Assembly: GCF_048544455.1 (NCBI RefSeq)
Contig: NC_133538.1
Coordinates: 37,697,469-37,761,468, forward strand
DNA from: Silene latifolia
Taxonomy: Eukaryota; Streptophyta; Magnoliopsida; Caryophyllales; Caryophyllaceae
Reading direction: 5' to 3'
Length of the DNA: 64,000 bases
Both the position numbers and the translations under genes were made by a program. Numbering within the stretch: position 1 is the first letter of the stretch; the number at the start of each line of letters is the position of its first letter. The notes beneath the pieces were generated by a model, which saw nothing but the letters and a program-made list of their open reading frames with translations, made no database searches and was not told the origin of the DNA. Of the stretch, positions 42,106-53,800 are shown piece by piece.

Positions 42106-45100
42106 ACTTTAAACCTTCAGCACCCCCAATTCCATCATCATCATCATCTTTCCTCAAACCCTAATTACAATTACAATTGCAATCACAATCACACCAATAA
42201 TTACAATTACCCTAATTACCCACCTCCAGGTGGGTACAACCCGTTTCCGGCAGCTACTGACCCGGAAATTATTCGGGTATTTGAATCGGTAGACCGTGAT
42301 AGAAGTGGGTTTGTTGAAGAATATGAGTTGCAGAATGCGTTGTCTTCTGATTATCATAAGTTCAATCTTCGTACAGTTCGCTTGCTTATTTCGTTATTTA
42401 AGAATCCTAATCAAAGTTCTTCCAAAATTGGTATGGTTTTCGGGTTTTTACATATGCGTATCAGATGTTTGTTGTTTTGCCTCAGTGAATTGTGTTGTGA
42501 AAGATTGTGTTTTTCGTTTTGTGTGGAGTGTTTACTGCTTATCATTGATTGTTTGGCGATTGTGATGATGTTGGGAGTAATCGGGTTCGAGTTTGGTGAA
42601 GCTTTAATTTGGGAATCGGGAGACTAAGGGTTACCATTCAACTTATGGGGATGTTTAATTTTTGATAATTTGATTGAATTGTTAGCTTTTTCTATTTCTG
42701 ATGGAGCTAATGTATCATTTTTTGCCGTCTGGATTATGATAGAACAAAGTAGTCTTCTGGAAGGCCGTTTTAGATTAATACTATGTAAAACGGATACGAA
42801 CAGGAAATAATATGACCCCTAAATGCTAAAAAGTACAGTAGTTACCAAAAGGGTCCGGTTTACAATATACTTGTGCAAGGCTGCCAAGAATTTTTGATTT
42901 TCGTTTTGGGTTATTTTGAAATAGCTTTAGCTTCTTGTGTGGCTAACATGGTGTTCCTGTACCTCATAAATTTGTGGGGTAATGATCTTGTTTTTTGATA
43001 TTTATAGGTTACTTCTCTATGTAGTTTTTCGTTATCGTTTATGCTGGCTGATTGGTGTGAATTAATGAATGGTATAGGTCCCGGTGAGTTTGCTGCATTA
43101 TGGAGGTGCTTAGGTGAATGGCGTGTAAGTTGTGCTATCTGCCTATCTTAGTATTTAGTAATGATGATGGATATCAAGTTCTTTATCTATCTATTGAATT
43201 GTTTGTCTTTGTACTCGTGTTATTGTCTACCTTAATGACCATGATATGAGAGACGTACATTACTCCCTCCGTTTTGGTAAATGGCATGTAAGTTGTGGTG
43301 TCTAAATTGGCATTTCACATCAAGGTTGTTCAATCAATAAAGAGCTTTTTAAGAGATGATTCCTTTTTAATTAAACTCTTTTTTGGATATTAATATTGAT
43401 AGCACTAGCTATAGACATTTTAGAGCAAGGGAATGTGGAAATGAGGATTAGGTTGTAGCCTACTCGCCTTGGATAACCCGAGTCTCCGAGAGGAGCGGAT
43501 TTTAAGACTATAATTCACGCTCAAGACTCAAGAGTTTGGAATTCTGTTTCGGAATCACTCTATACTTTGTGGAAAACTTTTAAAGTTCCTATCTTTTGCA
43601 TACAGTAATTCTTAGGATTGAGGGTTGGGGAAATTAGGCTCTTGTTTGCGTAGTCTCGGGGTTGTATAATGTTGGTGTTGACAAATTCATCTCATTTTAA
43701 GTTTTAACACAATAGTCCAGGGTAATGTATGCCTGAATTTGAAGATTATAATAGATGCCAACTTAACTGAAGCAAGAGGATAAAATATAGCACAATGAAG
43801 TAGCAGCAGTTTTTAATAGGATTGAAGATTATAATAGATGACTGAATTGGAAGATTATAATCTATGTTACTTCGACCGTTCGGCTGGGTTTCAGTTGAAG
43901 GACACTTCACACTGTCTGATACGGTTATTTTTCGTTAAGTTTTCACGATTTTGGTTTAAAATGAAGTGCTGTGTCGTGTCATGTTGGACACTTCAAAGTG
44001 GAGCGTCGGAGTAACATTGCTTATAATAGATGCCAACTTGCTGAAACATGGGTGAGAATATTGCACAATGAAGTACAGAAGTAGAAGCAGTTTTTAATAG
44101 GTTTGACTTTAGGTGGCTTTTTTTGGTTAGCAAAATTATCGAGGAGATATTGGCAATGAAGCCAAAGATTCATATCATTGGATTTCAAGCATACTGTAAT
44201 ACGGAGTGTTACCAAATAATCACGCAAATATCCGTGCTACTTATATTATGATGTGAAGTACTAGTAGTCGCCACTGAACTGCAGTTAAATTTGTAAACCT
44301 TCATTAGGATCCACGGCTGACTCTCTGGAAAGGGTTGCTAACTACTCCGTAGCTATTATTAGCCACCGATGGGGCCATTTTATACCAATTCAAACTTGAC
44401 ACACCCCAAGCAAAGATGTAACTCATGGTGATCCTAATTATTGTTGGCAAATTTGGTTTAAGCTACTCGTTCTCTTTTCAGGTGATATTTGAGAAATTTG
44501 ATAGAGATCGGTGTGGAAAAATTGATGTCAGAGAGCTAAAAGATGCACTGTACAGTTTAGGATATGCTGTCCCTCCGTCGGTTCTTCAACTTTTGATTTC
44601 CTATTATAATGGTGGAAGCCGTGGCAAGGTTCTGCTTGATTTTGATAGCTTCGTCGAGTAAGCCTTTCTTAACCTATCGCATTCTTCAGCATTTTCATTA
44701 AGATTCCTTATATATGATTTGTACTACTAGACTTCTAATCCTTGTTTTTCTTGAATACATAGGTGTGGAATGATTATTAAGGTGGGCACATGCTATCTAT
44801 GACCTACATGAGTGGAATTTGAAGATGTTTACATTTTATGGACCTTTTTTTATCTTTATCTTTGAAAAGTTTCAGTACATTTTATGGGAATTTACTGCTT
44901 TCAATAAATCTTCTAACTATAAAAATAGGGAAGCAAATGCTGCATGGTTTGGGCTTCAGTCGTCCACTCCTCGACCCGAATTGGGCGTACTAGAATGATC
45001 TCCTATCACAAACTGGGTTACTTGGGTTTTCAAATTTGAATCCAGTTTTGGGTAAATAAAGTTCCGCCAGAAACGAACCCATTCCTCTGACTGAATCGAA

Positions 45101-45286
45101 CATCAAACCATGCAACATTTACGGTAACATCTTTGAGTATATGAATCCTCAAACTTGGTTTGTTTTTCTTCATAGGGTTTGACGGAAAAATTCAAGGAGA
45201 AGGATAAGCAGTACACTGGCTCTGCAACAATCGCTTATGACGATTTTATGGCCATGGTTCTGCCCTTTGTCGTAACATATGATTGA
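42099..45286 (+). CDS. CML48: CML48-like calmodulin-like Ca2+-binding protein, five exons, frameshift in exon 1
   Basis: A penta-EF-hand Ca2+ sensor of the plant CML48-50 group. Exons: 42099-42430, 43078-43124, 44482-44657, 44763-44781, 45176-45286, all with GT-AG introns. The N terminus MSYFKPSAPPIPSS fits the Pro/Ser-rich head of the family. EF-hand 1 has VDRDRSGFVEEYEL and EF-hand 2 has FDRDRCGKIDVREL, both with D-x-D-x-S/C-G loops. The C terminus reads KGLTEKFKEKD...FMAMVLPFVVTYD. SFVECGMIIKG and the TYD end favour CML48 over CML49/50. The exons sum to 685 bases, one more than 228 codons. The ATG frame stops at TAA after 21 codons (FLKP*), while the Asn/Tyr-rich segment and EF-hands lie in the +1 frame. 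A one-base insertion at AAACCC would explain it. This is a pseudogene, a null allele or a sequencing error. Confidence 0.85.
43865..44016. mobile_element. Small MITE in intron 2 of the CML48-like gene
   Basis: Inverted ends TGTTACTTCGACCGTTC and TGTTACTCCGACGCTC enclose about 120 bp without coding sequence. It sits between direct repeats of AT-rich intron sequence (about 43748-43822 and 44024-44104, with GATGCCAACTT and AGCAGTTTTTAATAGG). Confidence 0.5.
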
Positions 45287-46419
45287 CCGATCCTATCGTT
45301 GTTTCGGAGCCTTGTGCTGGTAAGTACTGTAAGAAGTGATTACGAGTACTGTATAGAGATAGGTGTTTACAATTTTGTATATGTTTGTGTTGCCAATATG
45401 TTACCAATTTGAATAAGCTTGGTTCGTGAAAATTGTTCGCCTGTTTTGTATTTCTTTATACACATCACTTTGGTTATTTTAGGATCACAAATTCTTAGTT
45501 TAACACGTCAATATCTGTTTTAATGGTAAAAGAAATCCAAATAGGTATCATATGATAAGGATAGTTGTTTAGGTACAGTTTTATAATCATCAATTGGTAG
45601 TATTGGGTCCGTCTTACCATTATTAAAACGGATATAGCCGTCTTAAGCAAGACTAGCTATTTGAGGATTTAGGTGAGCTATAGGAATAATGTAGCATAAT
45701 TCAGCAAAACTGTTGTCAATATTTTGATGTGCCGTATTTACCTTTCTATGGTTTCAACTCTGTCAAGGGTTTGTAAATCTGGTGATTATTTGCTACTATT
45801 TTTTATTTTGTAAAATTGCATTCATTTTACTAATTGATAATCGTTCACTAAATGGTCTTTTATGTAACCCTTGGGACATTTTTATACAACGGAGTGGTTA
45901 CATTGGGAATTTCCAGACTTTTTTTTTCCAACACCCCATTCGGTCTGAAAAACTTGGATAATAATTTTCGTAATCAGTTATTCCCGCGATCTTCTGAAAC
46001 CGGTGGGAATAATTGTCGAAACTTTGTCAGCAAACGACTATTGAGAGTTCAAAACTCTCAAATGACTAGAAAGCGTGTACAACTCTATTTGTCTATATTT
46101 TTAAACCATATGGCCATGCTAACTTGGGAGATTTCTATATGTGCTTGAGTGATCGGTGTGGGAATTTTGAGGCCTCACTAGGGCTAACTTGGCACGAAAA
46201 CCGTGGATAATAATCTACAGTTTTGGGAAATCTTCCAAAGACGGTGAAAGTTTTTTTTTGACAAAACTGTCGTTTAGCCAATATGCCATAAAATGACTCG
46301 GAGGTATTCAAAACCATCTGATACAACTTACATCTTGTTTCGTCTATTTCCAACATGACACCAAATTTACTCTTAAAAGTCTCAAGGCCTCTAGATGTAT
46401 CTATTTCTAACCAATTCAT
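45287..46419. other. 3' flank of the CML48-like gene and repeat-derived sequence
   Basis: No gene. From about 45900 short words (TTTCGTCTATTTCCAACATG, TCTCAAGGCCTCTAGATGT) recur near 51750-51830, so part belongs to a dispersed repeat family on both sides of the LINE. Confidence 0.45.
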
Positions 46420-46644
46420 GGATTATACAACCAGATGTATATGTTGTACGGTGTAGAACCTGAGCTTTGTGTCAAAGTATCCGAGCTTTATATTAAAGAA
46501 TATGAGCTTTATTAGAAAGTATTGAGTTCATTCATTTACACATTAAAAACATGAAATTTAAATTAGCTCAGAAAAAAATACACGTAAGCTCGAATTCTTA
46601 TACTTGGTTGTACCATGCTTATGGTACAACTGGATGTATAATCC
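46420..46644. mobile_element. MITE with GGATTATACA inverted ends
   Basis: Left GGATTATACAACCAGATGTA and inverted right GGATTATACATCCAGTTGTA. The interior repeats TGAGCTTTAT-type words. The element at 55517-55806 has related ends and interior. Confidence 0.6.
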
Positions 46645-47224
46645 TATTTGTGATTTCTAACCATTACTCCCATTTTGCTAACCTGAAACACTTTTGTATG
46701 GTATAGACTATAGTGATTGTCATGCGAATTTCGTGACATTTTATTCCGACGCCCAATCGGCCTGAAAACTGTGAATAATGGCCTTTAAAATTGGCAGTTT
46801 TCGAGGTTCTTTCAAAAACGATGAGATATTTTTGCCGAAACCTTCTTAGCAAGGTCAATATACCTAAAAAGTAAAACAATAGGTCTTGGTATAGACGGGT
46901 GAGGCGAACAGACGGGTGAGGCGAACAGACGGGTAAAGACCTCTAATAAAATGGGTAGGGGGGACAAGGTGGGGCACCCCCATGTGCTTCCCACTTTATG
47001 ACAAATGGATATTTTGTGAGGGGAAATGGTATCCGTCTATACGTATAGACGGATAATGTCCGTCTATAATGAGAATTTGTGAAAGTAAAAACGACTATCG
47101 GGAGTTCATAACTCGCATAAATGACTACGAAGTGTAACAACTTGTTTAGCTTTTATCTAACACGACTCAAAAGGTGCTTAGAAGGTCTCTGTTTTTGAAA
47201 CCATATATGCCCTTCTATTACCCT
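46645..47224. other. Intergenic repeat-derived DNA
   Basis: Contains 2.4 copies of a 17-bp tandem unit (ACGGGTGAGGCGAACAG, about 46896-46935) and an imperfect inverted pair around CCGTCTATACGTATAGACGG (about 47031-47052). No gene. Confidence 0.5.
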
Positions 47225-47240
47225 AGAGACCTTATATGGT
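47225..47240. repeat. LINE target site duplication (partner 50677-50692)
   Basis: AGAGACCTTATATGGT occurs directly before the LINE and directly after its poly(A) tail: 16 bp, as expected for target-primed reverse transcription. Confidence 0.92.
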
Positions 47241-47294
47241 CTTTTTAAGGAAAGCTGGGAAAAAAATGATAGGGGTGATGATTCTCAGGTTCTT

Positions 47295-47768
47295 TTGGCC
47301 AAATTACGTCGTACCAATAATGCCTTCAGAGTTTGGGCTTGTAACAAAAAAGACGAGTGGGGATTAAAGTGGAGTGCATTTGACCACGAACTTGAGTCCT
47401 ATTTCATTGATATTGAGAATGGTGGTGTCACTGATAATTATATTTTATGTCACAAAAAACTTATGGAATTTGCTACTGCTGTTGGCACTTATTGGCGACA
47501 ACGTGCAAAACTGAAATTGAATTGTGTGGGAGACACGTGCACTAAATACTTTTTCAATTGGGTTAAAGGACGGTCTGGTGCTAATACTATCTTGGGTATT
47601 AAGAAGAAGTCTCTTGAATGGACTTTTGATATGAAGGAGATTGGTGGCTTGTTTCTTAAACACTTTTCCACTATTTTTAAATCTGATGCTCAGCCTGAGT
47701 GGTTTGACAATTACATGTGTAATTATGGTTATCTTTTTGATAATCTCAAGCGTAAAGTAGGGTTTTAG
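47295..47768 (+). pseudogene. LINE ORF2 linker region before reverse transcriptase
   Basis: This frame lies between the lost endonuclease and the RT domain, with AVGTYWRQRAKLKLNCVGDT and YFFNWVKGRSGANTILGIKK, the latter matching the linker that precedes RT in plant L1 elements. A TAG at 47766-47768 ends it. The RT frame at 47781 is in the same phase, so one nonsense change separates them. The apparent start is not an initiator. Confidence 0.82.
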
Positions 47769-47780
47769 GAAAGGGCCAAG

Positions 47781-48881
47781 TTGGGTCGTTTCTATTCGAG
47801 AAATGAAGTACGACAGGCTGTTTTCCAATTGGGTCCCCTAAAATCACCAGGTCCCGACGGTATACCGGCGGCTTTTTACCAGAGGTATTGGGCTATTGTT
47901 AAGAAGGATGTGATTATTGGTGTTCTCAATATTCTCAACTCGGGTAATGTGATTAAAGATTTTAACAAAACCTTTATTGTTCTCATTCCTAAAAATGATT
48001 GTACGGAGAGAGTTGGGGATTTTCGGCCGATTAGTCTATGCAATGTTATCATGAAGGTTGTTACAAAATGCATTGCGAATAGATTAAAAGGGATTATGGA
48101 CGATCTAGTTGGTCCATTCCAAAGTGCTTTCGTCCCAAATAGAAGTATTGCGGATAATATTGTCATTGCCCAAGAAATTCTTCATGTTATCAATCATATG
48201 AATTATGGTAAGGAGGGTTTGATGGCGGTTAAGGCTGATATGAGTAAAGCTTATGATAGACTTAACTGGAACTTCATTAGAGGGGTGCTCTCCAGCTTAA
48301 ACTTGCCGGGCTCTATGGTTCACCTTATTATGAGTACTATTGAAAATGTTACCTATGATATTCTGATTAATGGTGCACCTATGGAAAAATTTGAACCTCG
48401 CTGTGGGATTAGGCAAGGTGATCCTTTATCTCCGTATATTTTCGCGCTTTGCACAGAAGTTCTTTCTCAAATGATTCTATACGCTCAGGATGGCACCTTC
48501 ATTAAGGGTATCAAAATTTGCAAGAATGGACCGGAGATATCCCATTTATTATTTGCGGATGATTCTCTCTTCTTTATTCGCGGTGATTATGGGGACTTGG
48601 ACTTTCTTATGAACATTATCGATGAATATTGTGTTGCCTCTGGGCAATGCATTAATAAAGATAAGTACTCTATTCTTTTCAGCCCGAATTGCTCACTTAT
48701 GACGGTCAAGAAGTGTTGGCTGAGTACAAATTTGTACCTAAGCATGACCTTGGCAACTATCTTGGCCTACCAACGAGCATTGGGTCTTCTAAAAGGGACC
48801 TATTTAATTTTCTTGTTGAAAAAACCAAGCGCAAGCTTTCCTCCTGGAATAACATTCTTCTTTCTTCTGCTGGTAAATTGA
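47781..48881 (+). pseudogene. LINE reverse transcriptase
   Basis: RT motifs in order: LKSPGPDGIPAAFYQRYW, FIVLIPKNDCTERVGDFRPI, SLCNVIMKVVTKCIANRLK, MAVKADMSKAYDRLNWNF, CGIRQGDPLSPYIFALC and the catalytic HLLFADDSLFF. After about CINKDKYSILFSPN the frame shifts near 48700; the true continuation is the frame starting at 48689. The active site itself is intact. Confidence 0.92.
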
Positions 48882-49942
48882 CCCTTATTCGTTCTGTTCT
48901 TTCTTCACTCTCTCTTTTCTATCTATTGGTATTTCGCATACCGGTAAGTGTAACGTCAAAGCTTCAGTCTCTGATGGTGCATTTTTGGTGGAATGGAACT
49001 AGAATTAATAAGTCGATTCATTGGTGTAGTAAAGACTTCCTTAGTAGGCCGGTGGGAGAAGGGGGTCTTGGTCTTCGCAATATTGGTTGTTTTAACCAAG
49101 CCCTTCTTGCCAAGTCTGCTTGGAGAATTTTAAGTGTTCCAGGAAGCCTTATTAGCAAAGTTATTGGTCCCAAGCTTGGTATGCAAAATGATCCTCTTTT
49201 TCAGAACGGATGGAAGGCTCCCCAAGCGTCGTCATGGGCTCTAAAAAGTGTAATCTGGGGCTCTGATCTTATTTACAACAATATTGCTTGGACGATTGGC
49301 TCGTCCTCTCGTCTTAATGCCTGGACGAGTAGATGGATCGAGGGCTACAGTCTTCGTGATCTCTGTGGGGATTTTATTGATGCTCCTACTAATGCTACGT
49401 TCCTGGTTGGTGATCTTCATGATAATCATAGGAGATCGGATTTCTCCTCTTTTGGTTTCGACCCAGGTGAGGGAGTTAAAAAGAAAATCCTTGCAACTTA
49501 CATCCCCTGTCAACCTTCTGATGACTCATTCTACTGGAAATTGTCCAAACATGGCGATTTCACTGTCAAGTCTGGGTATTATGCTGCTGTTGAGGGCTTA
49601 TCTATTGGTTCTAACTCGGCTGCTGATCGCTCTAGAATGTCTGCAACTATTGTCGCCTTCTGCAAATCAAAGCTTTGGAAATTGCCTATTTCTATCAAAC
49701 TGAGGGTGTTTTTATGGAAATTTATGGCAAATGCGCTTCCCGTTGGCTCTGAATTTCTTAAACGAAATATGCATTGGCGCTCTACATGTTCTCTTTGTGA
49801 AGGCTCTTCCCCCTGTGTGGAATCTATCTCTCATCTCTTCAGAGATTGTAGTTTTGCAAAGGCTCTCTGGTTTGGCTGCCCTTTAGGACTAAGACTCACT
49901 TATGGGGTGGATATTGATGTTAGGGATTGGGTCATAAACTAG
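48689..49942 (+). pseudogene. LINE ORF2 C-terminal half (RT thumb and zf-RVT)
   Basis: Continues from the RT after a frameshift: LGNYLGLPTSIGSSKRDLF, KTKRKLSSWNNILLSSAGK, VGEGGLGLRNIGCFNQALLA. The zf-RVT region follows (FTVKSGYYAAVEG, LRVFLWKFMANALPVGSEFL, CSLCEGS...ESISHLFRDCSFAKALW), with the conserved Cys/His residues. A TAG at 49940-49942 ends the frame. Confidence 0.9.
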
Positions 49943-50642
49943 GTTAATTACTTTTTAAAAGGGCCTGATCCTAACTCCCTCCTTTTTCCCTTTCTTGCTA
50001 CTCTCTCGAGAATTTGGTGTTGCAGGAATGAGATGATCTTCCAGAATCGCTGCCCTTGGCCTATGAGTGCTCTCACTACTATTCTGCTGATATTCAGTGT
50101 ATGAATGAGGTTGTGTGTAGCAAGAGCGCTTGCCTTTTTCAAGCGTCTCTCGTGGATATCTCTCCTGATTTTGTTTTAGCAAAGAGGATTAGAAATTCCT
50201 TTCCTTTTTGGATTATAGGTGGGCCTGATTGTGGGAATGTTTGCAGACCGTCAGTGTGATCTTTGCTGGAGAGAGGATAAAAGTTCTGGCATGGGGTGGT
50301 GCTTGTTGGATGGTAATGGAACCTTAAGGACTACTGCTCATGCTCGCACGTTTGCTTCTTCTGCGGGGCATGCCGAAGGACATGCTGCTATCATGGCGCT
50401 AAAATAGGCCTTGGATGAAGGCTATCTCCATATTAGACTAGTTACCGATTGTCTTATTTTAGTTATGCAGGTTGCCGAAGTGGAGAAGGCGATTGCGTCT
50501 ATTAGCTGCATTATCCAGGATCTTGAGTCTACTGCGTCCCGTTTCCACTGTTGTTCTCTTAGTTATTGTCCTAGGGGAGTGAATATGATAGCTCATAATC
50601 TTGCCCAGAAAGCTATATTGCAAGTTATGCTATGTATTGCTG
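49943..50642 (+). pseudogene. LINE RNase H-like remnant
   Basis: Broken frames show GMGWCLLDGNGTLRTTAHA, AGHAEGHAAIMALK (with the glutamate of the RNase H fold), then after a TAG LHIRLVTDCLILVMQVAEV (aspartate position) and NMIAHNLAQKA (final histidine region). This is an RVT_3-type domain typical of plant L1 elements. Confidence 0.75.
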
Positions 50643-50692
50643 TAAAAAAAAAAAAAAAAAAGAAAGAAAAAAAAAAAGAGACCTTATATGGT

Positions 50693-51829
50693 ATGGAAGT
50701 CATTTCGGTGGGAATCGGCCCAGTTATCAGAAAACTATGGATACGGCAACTCTCCTATAGGACCGTCCTATACCATAGGACGGGCCCAATAACACAAGTA
50801 GCCCAATAAAAATCAAAAATATAATCAAAAGCCTTCATCTCTTTCCATCGCCTTTTCAGTCCACACCCTCGCCAAGTTGCGATTGTCGTTCTCATTTGCA
50901 TTCTTCCGTCCTCTTTCTTATTCCACAAATAATTATACTCCGCATATACAGACGAAGAATGTTGATTATCCGATTATTTAGGTTTGGATTTGATCTTGAA
51001 AGTTTCAGATTTCATAATTGAATTTCCAAACTTTTGATTAATTGTTTTAACTTGAATAGAAATTCCATACTTCTCTTTGATTAATTGTTTTAACTTAAAT
51101 ACTCGTGTTTTTATATTGAAAACTTACCTCTAAGCGTTGATTAATTGTTTTCAACTTAAATACCCATGTTTTTATATTGAAAACTTTGAGTTTTAAGTTG
51201 ATAATTATGGGATTCAAATTAACTAAACGTTCTAACTTCCAAAACTCAATCTTTTGTATAAGTTCCTTTCAATACAAAAGGAGTATTACATGCTTAATTT
51301 GTTTTTTGTCATATAGTATGGTTTTAGATTAATGACTATCAAATTTAGTTTGATATGTGAATGTTTCAAACAACAAATAAATGGCCTCGGGTTGAATATT
51401 TGCGTGGAGTTGCTTGAGGTGTGTAGTCGATGTCTAGGGCTGCAGTTGAGGTCTTCGTTTGTAGGCGGCGGGCTTAGGGGCGAGTCTAAGTCGACTTAGA
51501 GGAGGTAGTCAGAGGGTTAGTGTGGTGGAAATAAATGTGGAATGCATATTGTAGTATAACCGTTACCAATTACTCTCTCTTAGGTTTTGGGCTTTTACAT
51601 AATAGGCCGGTTTTATGATATGAGACCGTCTCATTAAACAATTTATATAGCCTTTAAAATAGCATGTTTTCAACGGTTTTCGAAACCGGTGAATTTTTTT
51701 TCGTGGCACTTCGTGACTTGGGCTAGTATGGTGTTCAAAACCATTCTAAATGATCTAAGAATGAAATATACAAATTGTTTCGTCTAATTCCAACATGGTA
51801 TGAAATCTTAAGGCCTCTATATGTTACTA
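50693..51829. other. Intergenic region, no gene seen
   Basis: Begins with GTCCTATACCATAGGAC, a perfect inverted repeat (about 50763-50779). A CT-rich stretch at 50830-50930 resembles a plant 5' leader, but no frame follows. From about 51650 it carries the repeat words also found at 46240-46400. Confidence 0.4.
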
Positions 51830-53800
51830 TATAAAACCATTTGTCTCCTTTGCTACCTGAGACACTTTTCCCCGTTCAATTTCCGAACATTTTTGTTTTT
51901 AAACTCATGTATTATACACTTTAATTTAAGCCGTTTGAGAAGATGTATCGGACAACGTTTCTTTTTCTTTCGTAATTTTTCTTACTGTTTGAGGTCACTG
52001 TCGTAATTACCCTATTTCATGTCAATCCCAAACTCTATTAATCCATTTTTCACGATTATCCCTCTTTTGGCCGAGACTAGTTTATCGCATACCCGCACCC
52101 TCAGATGTCCTTCGTAAAGTAAACCCTTGAAATTTGTTTGACCGCTTTATCTGACCCTTGGAACCGTCCATGTGATTTACGGATATTTTTATTCCGGAAG
52201 TCGGAACCCTAGAATCCCGAAAAGCATGTGTTATATATACATTTCAAATTCAGTTGTTTGGGAGGTTGTACCGGGTCGCGTTTCTTAATCTCTCGATTTT
52301 CTACCACATATCCGAGGTCGTTTCAGGCGCTACCATTTTCGATTTCATGCCTAAAAAACAAGCAAACATCGCTCTTACGATTACCCGATTTTCAACCAAG
52401 GCTTGCTTATCGCATATTGGCACCGTCGAATAACCATATTTGCTTCTAAAAATTTGTGTGGCCACTTTATCTAACATGAAAAGTCCCCCGTTAAATATTC
52501 CGACTTTTTTCCAAGACCCTAAAATCTTCAAAAACTGTATATAACACTTCAATTTGACCCGTTCGGTAGGTCATACCGGACGACGTTACTTTTTCTTTCA
52601 GAATTAATTCCTAGTGTCTGAAATCGCTGTCGGAGTTAAGCCTAATCAATTTCAATCGCTAGTAACAAATATTAATCTATTTTTCACGATTACTTGATTT
52701 TCAACCGAGACTAGTTTATCGCATACATACACTGTCAAATAAGCACGTTGCTCTTAAAAAAATTTGTGGCCATTTTATCTGACCCAAGGATTCCTTCGCT
52801 CAATTTTTAGACATTTTTGTTATGAGACTCTAGAATCTTCTAAACTCGTGTATATTAGGGCTGAGCAAAAAAAATCTGAACCGCATTTTTAAACCGAAAC
52901 CAGAATAATGGAGACCGAAAAATTCGGGTTTTTTCCGGTGCGGGGCCCGAACCGGATTTTTAAGCACAAATGAGGTGCAGGTGCGGGTCTAAATAAAACC
53001 AAACTGGAGACCGCTTTTAAAACCGGATTGACTTTTTTCTGAAAAACATAATTTCATCTATGAATTAAACACACCAAGCCAAGACTTAGGCACAAAACAT
53101 CAAAACCCTATTTCTCTCGTTCATCACTTCATCTCCTGCCCTTCAGTCTCTGACCCCCTCTCTATCATCTCTACAAAAACCAAAATTCTTTATGAAGTAA
53201 TTTTAGATGTCCGTGACTCTTTAATTGTAGTTTTGAACATCATTTACATGTGTATGACTCTTTGAACTTTTATATGTATGACTTTTTTATGAAGTAATTT
53301 TAACATTTGATAACCAAGGTCTTCAAATATTCAAAATGGCAGCATGGTTATTGTGCCAATCAAGAGCATTCAACCAAAAATCGGGTTCGAAAACCGGTTC
53401 GGGTAACCGGTTTTCAGATCCGGTTTGAAAATTCCAGAAAAACCGGTTCCCGGATTAAAAGAGATGCCGGTGAGGTTTAAGAAATTTAAGGTTTTTAAAA
53501 ACCGGGGACCGATCCGGTTTGCAAAACCGGTTCGGGTACCCGGTTTGCAAAACCGGGTTATACTTCTATTTAAGTCGTTCGAAAGGATGTACCGGACCAC
53601 GTTTCTTTTTTTTTTTTTTTTTTTTCGGAATTTGTACCAAGTGTCTTAGGTCGCTGCCAGAATTACCATAATCCATTTCAATCCCAAATAACAAGTATTA
53701 ATACATTTTTGACAACCTCAGATTTGGTCGAGGTCGATTTATCACAAGAATATCCTCCACTGTGGAATAACTACCATAGGCGATTCGCTTGCCATGTGTA
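51830..53800. repeat. Decayed tandem repeat, about four units of 305-333 bp
   Basis: The word (CCGAGACTAG)TTTATCGCAT or close variants occurs at about 52068, 52401, 52715 and 53731. Each unit runs: Pro-codon-rich start, CCCTAGAATC word, TTCAATTT..GTTCGG, GGACnACGTTTCTTTTTCTTTCG, CACGATTACCCGATTTTCAACC. Spacings are about 333 and 313 bp, then about 1015 bp because the last unit holds a foreign insertion of about 710 bp. No coding capacity. Confidence 0.78.
52857..53562. mobile_element. CCGGTT-rich insertion inside the last tandem unit
   Basis: Begins TAGGGCTGAGCAAAAAAA and is rich in AACCGGTT/CCGGTTCGGG words, with an AT-rich middle. It splits the fourth tandem unit at TGTATAT. The left end resembles non-autonomous hAT elements, but a matching inverted right end was not found. 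Confidence 0.4.

Larger units (their letters stand above)
47241..50676 (+). mobile_element. 5'-truncated L1-type LINE with poly(A) tail
   Basis: A 3436-bp insertion between 16-bp duplications, ending in a 34-bp A-rich tail (50643-50676). The first ORF and the endonuclease are missing. The endonuclease-RT linker, reverse transcriptase, zf-RVT region and an RNase H remnant are present in order. Two in-frame stops and at least two frameshifts make it inactive. Confidence 0.93.

Noticed and set aside
42296..42627. Two plus-strand frames of 89 and 99 residues
   Set aside because: They run from CML48 exon 1 into intron 1; the longer one uses the EF-hand frame but then reads intron sequence past a good GT donor at 42431.
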